Source of the DNA: Metarhizium brunneum
Lineage: Eukaryota; Ascomycota; Sordariomycetes; Hypocreales; Clavicipitaceae
Length of the DNA stretch: 64,000 nucleotides
NCBI RefSeq assembly: GCF_013426205.1
Contig: NC_089422.1
Location: 7,033,001 to 7,097,000, forward strand
Direction: 5' to 3'
Shown: piece after piece, positions 22,463 through 33,229 of the stretch
How positions within the stretch are numbered: the first letter of the stretch is position 1
Layout: each line of letters starts with the position of its first letter
Position numbers and translations under genes: made by a program
The notes under the pieces: generated by a model
Databases searched by the model: none
What the model saw: the letters and a program-made list of their open reading frames with translations, nothing else
What the model was told of the DNA's origin: nothing

Positions 22463-23286
22463 AACAAAAGGAATTGGAGAAAAGCATTGGGGGCAAGATT
22501 CGAGCATGGCATTCGGATCCTCTTGCATGGCGTTTGGAGCTAGTTTCGGGCAATAATGGCTTCGCTTTTGCGTTTAGAATATGTTAGCGGAAAACAGTTA
22601 ATTGTGTTACAATAAATGGCTCTCCTCGTGTCCAAAAGGTAAGAAAAGAAAAAGACAAAAATGGCATTGGCCATTGTCTCTCTATAGAGATGGGTTCACT
22701 TGACAACCACTCACCGTTCGTTCCTTCTTCCAGATGGATGCGCACCCCATGGAGTTCCCTGTGACCATTTCAAAAACACCCACAATCTTGCTCCTCAGCC
22801 TGCCTGTCAAAATGTATCTAGACCGTCCCTAATCCAAACCGACCCTATGCAAGTTTTCCTATCCAACGCCGAGATCCTAAAGGTCTCCATTCCCTAAAAG
22901 GCTTCTTTTCACACAATTCCTGACACAACTTGACGATCCGAACACTTGAAACCCACCAATGTGGCACTGTGCCGTGAAGGAAATCAGCATCAAAAACCCA
23001 AGGCTTCACACGGTTCATCTAGTAGAGCCGACGCGCTATTAGAGAGGTCCCATGTCGGACTCTCTGGTTCGGAGGATGATGCTACCTAGCCCAACGGGAG
23101 CAAGCGAGATAAAGTATATCACTCAACACATCTCCATACATTACAATGGTTGTGCTGATTATACTTTGCCACAGCTACTTTAATCTTCCTTTCCAGGGTT
23201 TCTCAACTCCGCCATTATTCTATCTTACCTTTCCAACACAACCCCCCGGGCCTAGAGATGCTCGAGGAGAAGGATGGCGCAGTACC
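22463..23286. other. Intergenic region after enp1
   Basis: About 820 bp: the enp1 3' end and the upstream region of the broken gene at 23287. No motif or RNA gene was recognised. Confidence 0.4.
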
Positions 23287-24887
23287 ATGCTTGACGATAG
23301 AGCGAATACAGGATCATCTTCCTCTGCCGCCTCGCCATTTGTACTACCGTATTTATTCAAGAGCTGCAACCCCCCCATTGTCTTTGGTGTAGACCCGCCA
23401 CGTCCAGCTCGAGAGGGATACGAATAGGTGTGGTTCCCAGAGGGCTACTGGGCAGAGAGACAGCCTGCAGCCGCACCACGGACGAAGAGTAATGCGAGCT
23501 CTCGGTTTTGGAGGTGGAAATCACGATCACCCAAGTCCACAAGCGAGACGGACGGAAGAGATGCATCATACGCGTCTCCCACGGCATCGGTGTCATCACC
23601 ATTATCCAAATTTGACACCACTGGCGCTCAGCAAGCCCCCAGCCCGTACCTTTCTGAGTCTGCCCATGTCTTATCTTTACAACATCCAGTAGGCAAGACT
23701 TTGGCTACTGGGTCCGATGAAAGTGTCAGAGTATCGCCAAATTCGAATGAGTCTAGAGTGAATTGGCAAGGGAATGAAAATACCCCTGGCCCGATCTTTG
23801 ATGTATTGCGTCCCCAGATGGCACCTCATACTCCGTCTATTCGGTCTCAAAGTTCCAAAAGATTACGAATATCCAAAAGAAGTGACTACTCTGAACAACA
23901 GGATGAGTTACGCCTCGACAACATACCATTGGAGCATAATACGGTTGGTGATATAACACAAGAAGTCTACGCTTGAATAGCATTAACTCACTAAAGGTAC
24001 AGATGGAAGAAGGCCCTAATGACGACCACAAACCAGAAAACAGTAGCGTCACATGTGCTCGTCTCCCGTGGATGTCTGCTTGGTCACACAGTCTTGGCAA
24101 GACTGGTACTTGGTTCAAGGAAGAAGTTGCGCACTCGAAGCTCAGTCACAAGTTCTTTGGTCGGGCTTCCTCGCATCCGAAGCATTCTCACCAGTCATTA
24201 TGTGCAACTCCAAACTCCTCGAGACGAGGATCCAAAAATACCCGTAAATACGGGTCAGGAATGTTCCTTAGCACCAACAGTAAGTTCATGCCTTTCTCTA
24301 CTTGCAAATACGCACGAATAGGACCAAACCCACAGCTTCTCAGATAGTTTCCGGTCCGCAAATAGTCAATTTCCTGGAGGAGTAAGTACACATCCGCTGT
24401 TGTTGGTCTGCAACGCTATAGTCATAGTTCATCACATTTAACAAGGTTTCAGGAAGCTATTCGAGTCAGCACACCGCCTCTGGACAAGGACACGGCGGAC
24501 GGAAAGCCCAGGGGTTTCTTCACCTCGATGACGCCTCCAGATCATAATTCAACTAGCAGTCCATCTCCAACGCAATCTTCCGCCCATTCAAGCCCTCACC
24601 ATGGCTATCAACGCAGCAGTTTCTCCTCTCAGCCTCGAGAATGGTTTGATCCAATGCCTCCGCGCAGCAAACGCCGTAAGCAGCAGCATCAGCAGCCATC
24701 CGCTGAGGACTTTGTATTCGATGTACCGGAGCACTTGCCAAGCAGTCCTCTTTGCCCTGCCAATATTCGACATAAAAGCGGCGGGACAGGACTGTGTGTC
24801 TACCACGGGCGAAGGAGAGCCAGGTCTACTCTGAGAGATACCAGTGAGACGCGTACCAGCACAGAGCTAACCGGGGGCCTTTATTAG
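23287..24887 (+). pseudogene. Broken gene for a Ser/Pro-rich fungal protein of unknown function
   Basis: The stretch reads as a hypocrealean protein of unknown role but is interrupted. It starts at 23287 (MLDDRANTGSSSS), runs through VLPYLFKSCNPPIVFGVDPP and GYE, then hits TAG at 23425-23427. Straight after, in the same frame, comes VWFPEGYWAERQPAAA. Relatives, as I recall them, have Trp (TGG) at that place, so this looks like a TGG-to-TAG change. A second break lies near 23976: TGA ends one frame and LNSINSLKVQMEEGP continues in another. A third frame change is needed before an intron at about 24282. Beyond 24453 the end is well preserved: EAIRVSTPPLDKDTADGKPR to PANIRHKSGGTGLCVYHGRR. Sequencing error or an unusual splice could explain one break but hardly all. 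Confidence 0.6.
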
Positions 24888-24934
24888 GTTGAAAATATCT
24901 CTTTCCTTGTATCATAAGTTCAATATCACTGTCT

Positions 24935-26456
24935 TTATATAGAAAAAAAAAACACAGATTTTTTGGTGGTCCAAAAGCCGTACTGCTGCCAATCGTTATG
25001 CTCTGATCCATTTCCATTCCTTCCCGGGATAATTCGTCGTCTTTTTTTAATCTCGTACACCAACGCCAGGCTAAGTCCTATGAGAGTTATTAAAATAAGG
25101 TTTCTCTGCTTCTCAGGAAACGCCAATCTAAACAGCTTCAACCTCTTCATTGTCCCTCTGAGGTCCAGCTCAAATGTGGGAGGCGCCTTTGTATTCCTTG
25201 GACTCCTTGAGGGGGTCATAATGGGAAGGTGACCTTTCATTTCTATTACAAACAGCACCGAGCTCCCCCAGTCGGTGCATCTCGTACGGTAAGCTTGAGC
25301 AGTTTTGAACATCCGGCTTTTGATCCGCACCACCCAGTCGTTGCTAGGCATCATAAGTACATCAACAGGTTCGTACGACTGCTTCTTTTTGAGTGAGAAA
25401 AAAAGTCCCCGCCCGCTTGAAGCTTTCTCCGTTACCGCCAATATGGGTGAGAATGAGAACAGCGGTGTAGACAGCAAAGATGGGAAGCATCAAGTTCCTC
25501 GGACGGCGAATTGAACCATGGAAGAATAAAAATGAGACCCGTTCCCAGGGCCGGGGTGATGAGTATAATGAGACGTAGGATTGGCCAAGGTTTCCATCGA
25601 GTCGGGAGAGATGTTATAGATAGGATGGCCATTAGAAAGAGGCAGCACCCTGCGGCAATGGACCCGTAAGCAAACTGCAGAATATTTTTCATTAGCAATT
25701 GATGAGAAAGAGTTTTTGAACTGATATGGCACAACAAGGAGTATGCTAGATGTCATATGTTATCAGTATATGTACCACAAGCCGATGACGCCGCCACGTC
25801 TTATTGGCAACCTTGTTTTGAAGCATGCCAGCATTTATATTCCCTGTTGTGATTTTCTGGTCGGCTGAATGACGTCCTTGACGACGTCGATTCCAAAGAC
25901 TTGGAAAGGGTTTTTTTGTCGTGGATTCTATGATGCTTTGGACAGATGTGACAAAGGTAAAAAACGCATCCTCGTTCTTGGAGAATACATCTATATCTTG
26001 TGTCTCGCTGTACGTTCTGCAAAGTTCATTTTGACCAGTGTGATGTCGCGAATGTCGTAAAATGACTGCATTCAACATGCCAAATATACTATCTGTTACA
26101 AATTGCACATCATACGATGCCGCAAGGAACCAGGTGAGCCACAACAGACTACGAGCTCACATGTCAGCACTGTTTCTAAACCGTGGCCCGTTTTCTCAAG
26201 AGCCCAAGATGGTTATACCCAGGAGATATTCCAACTGTGAGGGGGCGTAACTCCCACCGCTGCCATAATGAGAAGAATCTTATAAGGAAGCTTGGCAAGT
26301 GTCTTTGGCTGTTCTTTGAGTTGCTGTATATCGTCAAACTCAACGCCGTCAGCTCATTCTATAGATGCAGCATCATCAAACCCTTTGATGATTGTGTATT
26401 TGGTTTGGAAGTCGTGCCTTTAGAGTGTCCCGAGCAGACTGAGGTGACTGATCCAT
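24935..26456 (-). pseudogene. Decayed LtrA-like multi-pass membrane protein gene
   Basis: This minus-strand stretch holds both ends of a membrane protein resembling fungal LtrA-like ('low temperature requirement A') proteins. The N-terminal part starts at 26456 (MDQSPQSARDTLKARLPNQI) and continues over likely introns with LAKLPYKILLIMAAVGVTPP and VWLTWFLAASYDVQ-like LLWLTWFLAASYDVQFVTDS. The C-terminal part is FAYGSIAAGCCLFLMAILSI, then LILITPALGTGLIFILPWFN. Between them the several membrane helices expected of the family are missing or scrambled by stops. A frame change is needed at about 25490: SPSEE continues as LMLPIFAVYTAVLILTHIGG in another frame. These lesions argue for a relic. The family assignment is from memory of the motif and only moderately sure. 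Confidence 0.5.
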
Positions 26457-26917
26457 TAGATGGCGTATGACGATTCGTTATCGATGGCGGCTAGACGTTG
26501 ATGAGTTGGCGTTTGGGGCTTTGTTTCTCGTAGCTTGACGTTTACGAGAGCGATCAGTTGTAGGAGGATCTTCCTCGTCATCTGGGAACTTTTTTATATC
26601 CGCATCACCGTTATTCAACATTGCATTGCAACCACAGCACCTTTCATGTCCTAGCACTTGAGTTGACCTTTGAAGAAACAGGCCTGGAGCCACAGTTGGG
26701 CCAGCCACTCTGTGGGTCCCCGATTCAGTGGTCTGGTGGATCAGACAGCGCCTTGCCAATCGGCTTCGCGCTCAACGCGTCTCGCCCAAGTCAATTGACG
26801 CGCCAAATGACCTCCCTCATCTGACGACATGCCAGAGGAGGCGGTTAATCAACCAGAACACCGTCGTATCAACTATCGCCTACGAGCTTTGCATTTCAGC
26901 TCATAGCTGACTTGGTG
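26457..26917. other. Intergenic region upstream of ORC4
   Basis: About 460 bp between the start of the LtrA-like relic (minus) and ORC4 (plus). It must contain the ORC4 promoter. No motif was recognised. Confidence 0.4.
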
Positions 26918-29422
26918 ATGGATCAGGATGTTACCCCGACTGGCCGAAAGCGATCGGTGGACGACATCGAAAATGATATAATACCCGACCCGATCAAGAG
27001 GAGAAAGTTGGATGATGCAGCAGCTGGCTCACCCTCGACCCCCAAAGCCCTTAAAGCCATTGCCTCAGCTATCTCGGGCGTTTTTGGGGCCGCCCGCCAG
27101 TCTCGGAAAGAGGTCAATGGCACCGAACCATCTTTGCCGGCTACTTCGACCCAACCCAAGCCTCTCCTCAGCACCAACAAAAATGGTCGTTTGCTCAGCC
27201 CAGCTGCTCCCGCTGCTCCCGCTGCTGCTGCTCATCCAGCTTCGTCACCGATGAAACGGCCCGCCATCAAGATAGCAGCATTGAGAGGAACAATATGGGA
27301 CAATGGCGATCTCCCCGAATCAAAGAAATGTACTGTTCCAAAGCGCCCAGTCAAGCAAGCCGTGATGGGAAATAGGTATCAGGGTCCATTGCCGCCCGCG
27401 TCTGTCTACCAGCCCAAGGAGGCGACAGCATCCGCCCAGAAGCCGGGCTCTATCGCTGGCAACAAAGCACTGCCGCCAAAGGGCATTCTTACACCAACCA
27501 AGAAACGAGGCCGGCCACGCAAAAACGTCACCTTTAACGGGGGTACCAATGGCGAAGTATACTTTGATGATTTACCCAAGACCTCGACCGCAAGAAAACC
27601 AAAAGCGATCAAAGCGCAAATGGCACAGCAAGAGGACGACGGTATAGTCTGCGAGATGTGTTACAAGCCAGACTCAATAGCGCCAAACGAGATTATACTC
27701 TGCGACAATTGCGATTTTGCCGTGCATCAGCAATGCTACGATATCAAAGAGGTCCCCGAAGGCGACTGGTTGTGCAAATCTTGCTCTCAGGAAGATGTGC
27801 TCAAGGCGCCAGGCGAGCCCACCCCCAAAACGAACGAACCTTCATATCCGGTCGAGGTGCCCGACATACCGAACCTGGATCATCATCTGCGAGGGTTTCA
27901 GCGTGTGCTCTTGGACCGATGCTCGGGACGGCGGCGGATACGGATGTTCGGGCAGGAGGAGCCGTATGAGAAGGTTAGGCAGCTTATTGAACAAACTGTC
28001 GTGGCGGGAGAGGGTAACTCAATGTTGGTCATTGGACCACGTGGCTCTGGCAAGACGACGGTAAGAAATAAATGATGATGGATTATGCGGCGTATGGAGA
28101 GTGTACTAACGATGAACGATGTGCAGTTGGTGGAAAACATCATAGTTGACCTATCAAAGGAACACGGGCATGAGTTTCACGTAGTACGGCTCAATGGGTT
28201 CATCCACACTGATGACAAGTTGGCCCTGAAGGAAATTTGGCGACAGCTTGGAAAGGAGATGGAGGTTGAAGACGACCTACTGAACCGGGTACGCTAACAA
28301 CATAACATGCATTGCCAAAGTCAACTGCTAATACAGAGTGCAGATAAACTACGCAGATACGATGGCATCACTTCTGGCTCTGCTCTCGCACCCATCCGAA
28401 ATTATGGGCACCGACGAAAACCTCACATCTCAGTCGGTGGTATTCGTCATTGACGAGTTTGACATGTTTGCGTCCCATCCCAGACAGACCTTACTGTATA
28501 ATCTTTACGACATTGCGCAGTCTCGCAAGGCTCCGATTGCCGTTTTGGGTTGCACCACTCGTATCGGCGTAGTAGATATGCTTGAGAAGAGAGTCAAGAG
28601 TCGTTTTAGCCACCGCTACGTGTATCTCGCTCCACCCAAATCTCTGCCGGCATTCTGGCAGATTTGTCGCCAAGGCCTTATGATTGACAAACCTGATGTT
28701 GAGAGCGAAGGTGTAGATGTTCACACGGAGGGCCACATTGAGTTTCATAAATATTGGACTCAAAAGATAGAGGTAAAGTTCATCTCAGCGTGACCTTGGG
28801 CTTTCTTTTTTCTTTTTTCACCGAGGTCAGGCTGACAGATTGGCAGGAGCTCTACAAGCAACGGCAATTCCAACACTTGCTACAATATCATTACTTTACA
28901 ACAAAGTCTGCGGCGGCCTTCTTTACGGAATGGATATGGCCTCTTTCTTCGCTCTCGTCAAGGAACCTCACAATGAACAGCCCGACAGCATTGTCGCCGA
29001 CGACTTCGTTGGCTCCCCCAGACTCACGGATGCAATTGCTGTCCACCTTGTCGTATCTTGAGCTGGGACTACTCATCGCCGCGGCGAGGTTAGACATTGT
29101 GGCGCACACGGACACGGTCAATTTCGCCATGGCATACGACGAGTACAGCTCGCTGGTGGGCAAACAACGAGTCCAATCGTCGACGGCGGGCATGCTGGCC
29201 ATGGGCGGCAGCGCGAGGGCATGGAGCCGCGGTGTTGCAGGAGTGGCCTGGGAGAGGTTGATTGCGCTGGGATTGTTGGTGCCTGCTGGAATCGGCGGCA
29301 GCAGGTCCCTCGGACATGGAGGGCTGGACAGCAAAATGTGGAAAGTTGATGTTGCGCTGGAGGAGATTCCGACGGCAGTCAAGCTGAGCACGACCCTGGC
29401 AAGATGGTGCCGGGAGATATGA
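26918..29422 (+). CDS. orc4: Origin recognition complex subunit 4 with PHD finger
   Basis: A 769-aa Orc4, a AAA+ subunit of the complex that marks replication origins. Exons are 26918-28060, 28127-28288, 28344-28772 and 28847-29422, all in frame. The N-terminal half is basic and disordered, with an AT-hook-like RGRPRK at residues 197-202. A full PHD zinc finger spans about 245-289, from CEMCYKPDS through LCDNCDFAVHQQCYD to WLCKSC. The AAA+ part follows: Walker A GPRGSGKTT at 373-381 (at the first splice site), Walker B VVFVIDEFD with the acidic pair near 472-473, and sensor-1-like APIAVLGCTTRIGVVDMLEK. The C-terminal winged-helix region ends WCREI. Filamentous-fungal Orc4 proteins are longer than yeast Orc4; the reader-plus-ATPase layout suggests chromatin-guided origin choice, which is inference. 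Confidence 0.92.
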
Positions 29423-30989
29423 GGCATGTTTCGGTGGTTCTTCGAGGCAGGTGGCACTAAATGGGACATGATGTATCATAGGCGTTAACGTGGCATTGAT
29501 GATAGCATTGCATGTAGTCTGGTGGGAGCATACAACCAGGGCATAGATATGGGCGGGCTGTAGTTGACTTTTTGGCTCTCGTTTATCCTACCTACCCGGT
29601 AGCAGGCACCAGGTCAACTGGTAATTCTTATACCCGTCAAGTACGTGCTAGTTGATACTAATTGTCTGTCGGCTCGATGACCACAACCGGCACAGCTGTT
29701 CAATGCTGGCTCGTTCATTTTCAGCAGCATTGAAGGTCGGCACACGTGGACTGCACCAACCAGGCTGTCCTTGTTAATGAATGAGGTGGTACAATTGTTG
29801 GGCCGGGCTGGGCTTCGTTTGGTACGTTCGGAAGTAGGTGCCAGTTATTACTACTCACTGCATGTTAGTCTGGTAGTACTACCACGGATTGCTGCGGCTC
29901 CGAGCCGGCGCCACTCATGTCTCCGGTTTAGGGGAGCCCTGGTGCTGCAGGGCTGGAAACGGGGGAGCCGAACCAGACACCACATGCATGCTGTCAGGTG
30001 CGCCGTGCGTGCAGAAGGGCAGTGTCCCCTAAGAATAGTACCAGACACCGACGTGGACCATGGACGGCATTTCGGGGACCCCAGCCAACCAGCAGCTGGC
30101 CGCCTGGCTGCATGTGAGATCCAATTGATGGAATTGATCTGTGCCAAGCCCTGGGATCCCTTCTTTGCCGGCCAGCCCTGGGGTGCAGATCCCGGCACTA
30201 TCCTCTCCTCGCCTCTGCTCGTCTGCTACAATGGTACGGAGCTGGTCGTTTGGGGTGAGTGATTTGCGTCTTCTCCTTGGCCGGAAGAAGACGACGACGG
30301 CCAAGTGCCGGACGCGAAATCGACACCAGACAGTCAGCGGGACGAATGAGGTGCATTTCCCAAGACACGCCCGCGCCCTCGCCCTCCTCCTGAGTCCTTG
30401 CTCAATGTTGGGGTAACCCACCCAACGTTGACACGCACGTGGCGCTCGGGTCCAGGCTTGGACGCTGCGAGCGCTCGAGGCTGGAGTCTGGTGCTGCGAC
30501 CTGCTCCGGGTACTTGCACGGGTAAGTAGTCAGCCATCAACTAACCGGCTGGTCTGGTCGCATCAAGGTCAATGCAGGGGGCTGAGACTCTGCAACTCTG
30601 CAACTCTGCAACGCTGAGACGCTGAGAAGCCTCATGCGGCCTGGCGGCTTCAAAACACCATCCTTGCCCTTGCGACTGGTTGCGGCTCATTTTCATTCCC
30701 ATACATGATTGCCGGTGTCCTCGTCGCCCCCCATCGCAGACCGGCCAGATGCTGCCTGTGCCTGCGCCTGTGCTGTTGAAGTTCTTGCTGGGCAGCCCCT
30801 GTACCGGAACACCCAGACGACGGCATCAGTCTTTGCTTTGGGTTGAACGCCCGTAACGGAGTTGCATCTGCCTTTTGCTATCCGACGTCGTTGGCATCAT
30901 CATCGTCAACAGCACCCGCCACTGGCTACAAAACCCTACCGACCTAAACCGAGACTTGAGATAGAGTTGAGCGCACTCGCCCAGCAACC
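29423..30989. other. Intergenic region between ORC4 and the DUF7053-like gene
   Basis: About 1.57 kb. It contains an 8-bp tandem repeat at 30588-30627 and a CT-rich leader before 30990. No gene was recognised on either strand. Confidence 0.4.
30588..30627. repeat. 8-bp tandem repeat (CTCTGCAA then CGCTGAGA)
   Basis: Three CTCTGCAA units are followed by two CGCTGAGA units. Intergenic, no evident function. Confidence 0.8.
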
Positions 30990-31784
30990 ATGTCCAAACG
31001 AACCGTCTTCACAACCGTCACCCCCCTCCCCTTGGGCCTCACCCGCGATGCCGCAGTCGCCTTCCTCCATGACCACCTCCAAATGATCGATCTCAACCCG
31101 CTCATCAAGGACCGGCACCGCATTCCACCACCCCGCCACGCGCCCGACGAAGAACTCAGCTGTGTGTGGTACTCTCTCACCGACAAGGTGTCGTACCTAC
31201 CCGGCGGTCTCGCCTCCAGCGACGTCACCTACACGGCCGCCTTTCACGACTTGCCGCGCGGCATCCAGACGCACTGCTACGCGCCCATGGGCGTCGAAAC
31301 CCGCTCCAAGTGGTCCATCGGGGGTTCCATGCCCGGCGAGCCTCTGGAGCCCATGGAGTTGGGGCTCGGCGCCCCCACGACGGGCTTGTACCTGAGGGAG
31401 GACGTGGACCTGCGGTGTAATATTTTCATGGCCAGTTTTGTCAAGAAGACCATCAAGAAGAGCCACTCTTCCCTGGTCGACCGCCTACATCGTGTCGCCA
31501 AGGGCCAGACGAGCAGCGAGAGCTCGACGACGACGTTGCAGCAGCAGCAGCAGCAGCAGCCCCGGAATGCGCAAACCACACTGCCGGGCTTCTCCTGGCA
31601 GCGTGATAATCGCTTCCACGGGCATAGCAGGAATGTGAGCACCCCGGCCTTGGCAAGCGGCACGAACCCGTTCAATGATCGGCCGTTGCCGCCCACGCCG
31701 CCGGCCGAGTTGTACGATTCGAAGCCGCTGCCTTCATATGACCCTCTTGCGCAGCGCGAACCACAGGCCGCCGAGCTTCAATAA
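30990..31784 (+). CDS. DUF7053-like fungal protein
   Basis: A 264-aa single-exon protein. It fits a fungal family I know as DUF7053, of unknown function; this assignment is from memory. The globular part covers about residues 1-165: MSKRTVFTTVTPLPLGLTRD, then LHDHLQMIDLNPLIKDRHRI, then a beta-rich stretch with YSLTDKVSYLPGG and APMGVETRSKWSIGGS, ending FVKKTIKKSHSSLVDRLHRV. This layout resembles a START or polyketide-cyclase-like lipid-binding fold, but that is inference. The tail is disordered: an 8-residue Gln run from CAG repeats, then a proline-rich end (PLPPTPPAELYDSKPLPSYD) with PxxP and PPxY-like features. No signal peptide or membrane segment. The gene is clearly GC-rich at third positions compared with its flanks, as expected for coding DNA here. 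Confidence 0.8.
   Translation: MSKRTVFTTVTPLPLGLTRDAAVAFLHDHLQMIDLNPLIKDRHRIPPPRHAPDEELSCVWYSLTDKVSYLPGGLASSDVTYTAAFHDLPRGIQTHCYAPMGVETRSKWSIGGSMPGEPLEPMELGLGAPTTGLYLREDVDLRCNIFMASFVKKTIKKSHSSLVDRLHRVAKGQTSSESSTTTLQQQQQQQPRNAQTTLPGFSWQRDNRFHGHSRNVSTPALASGTNPFNDRPLPPTPPAELYDSKPLPSYDPLAQREPQAAELQ
31536..31562. repeat. CAG microsatellite encoding polyglutamine
   Basis: An uninterrupted run of CAG codons in the 3' part of the DUF7053-like gene. It is a likely site of length variation between strains. Confidence 0.85.
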
Positions 31785-32550
31785 ATATGCGCTGCTGCGC
31801 AAGTATACATGTTTGGCTCCTCCAGTTAGCGCTTGCGACGAAAGCCGCCAACAGAACCCTGAACCCTGTCCGGTCTATTCTCCGGGGTTGCCAATTCGTT
31901 GATTGGAAAGCCAGTTATAATAATATCTGCGAATACAAAGTCAGGGGTCATTAGAAACCTGAAGCCACCGATGCCATGGTTGTTTTACATTGTGGCAACA
32001 CCTATATACCCGTGTTAATAATTGCATCAATAAACTACCAAGAAATAAAAAAGCCTTTCTTTTTTCTTTACTTTTTTTTTTAATAGAAGAGACATTTGAG
32101 ACATCGACGATAAAGTTACAGTCCATCAAGCAGTCGACACTTGACTCCCCGGACAGACGGATGGATTTAGCAAGTCGTATATTCAAGGGCGCTCACGAAC
32201 CCGGCAGGGCATCCAAAGCACCGCCCGGCTCGCGAACAAGCCCCCCTATGCAATGCTATAATGGAAGTACAACAGCAACCACCCATAAAACAACTCCGGC
32301 TGACAAGTCGGCGCAGGGAGCAAATCCAAGTCCTCCAAAGTCGCCTCATGATCCAGTCAACCGCACTATATTACGTAGAACCACTCTCAAAAAAAAAAAA
32401 AGATTAAAAACCCTCGTCTAAGAAATTACAACCCAAAAAAGACCCTCATCATTGGACAAGTAGGCCTGCCCCCTTTTGCGCAAGGGAGGAAAAAAGAAAA
32501 GAAAAAAAGGGCGGCTCATGCCACCCCGCCCTAAGTGTCTATGACCGGGC
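31785..32550. other. Convergent 3' intergenic region
   Basis: About 770 bp between the stops of the DUF7053-like gene and the small wall-protein gene. Several A- and T-rich tracts (for example 32068-32085 and 32389-32401) fit 3' ends. No gene was recognised. Confidence 0.4.
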
Positions 32551-33229
32551 TTACAAGGCGAAAACACCACCGACGAGACCAGCGGCAGCCATGGCGAAGC
32601 CGTACGCGGCGGTGAGGCCGTCGGCGCCGGCGACGACGACGCCCGTCGTGGCAGCAGGGGGAGGGGGCTGGGGAACGGCGGGAGTCTGCACAGACGGCTT
32701 GGGGGGAGGAATCTCCTTGGTGTGAGGAGGAGGAGCTTCCTTGGAGGGATGCGGCTTCTTGTGCGTCTGGATACAAAAGGCCAGGTTAGCAAGTCGTCCT
32801 CATTAGAGGGAACAAACAACAACATACCTCGGTAACGGTGCAGGGGCACTCGGTAATGGTCAGGGTGGTCGGCTTCGTCACCGTGTACGTCTTGGTGCCG
32901 ATTTCGACGGTGGTAGGCTCAGGGCAGTAGGTGGTGTAGCGGCTGACGACCTGTGTCTTGGTGACGACGGTAGCATTTTGGTGACGGTCCGCGGAGGAGC
33001 CCCACGAGGGCTGGGCCTCGGCCGACGAGGCCTGGTGCCACTCGTGCGACGCGGCCGACGAGTGCTCCCAGTCGTGGTCGGGCTTGGCTGTCGGAGCCGG
33101 CGCCTCCCACGAGTGAGCGGCGGCGGCCTTGGAGGAGCCGGCGCCCAGCTCGACCGACGCGGGCGCGGGCGCCTGGCCGACGACGGAGCCCACGAGGGCG
33201 GCTGCAAAGATGAGTGCCTTGGTCTGCAT
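32551..33229 (-). CDS. Small GPI-type cell-wall protein, Ccg-6-like
   Basis: A 205-aa secreted protein. Exons are 33229-32828 and 32766-32551, in frame (GTATGT...ATCCAG). The N-terminus [20 protein letters not shown] is a signal peptide. A Ser/Ala/His-rich middle is followed by the conserved block [20 protein letters not shown], then [17 protein letters not shown], which is shared by Neurospora clock-controlled protein 6 and other fungal wall proteins. Exon 2 gives a Pro/Lys stretch ([20 protein letters not shown]) and a hydrophobic end, [20 protein letters not shown], fitting GPI attachment. It probably sits in the wall of conidia or hyphae. There is no enzyme domain. 'Ccg-6-like' rests on the YCPEPT...CPCT motif only. 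Confidence 0.82.
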
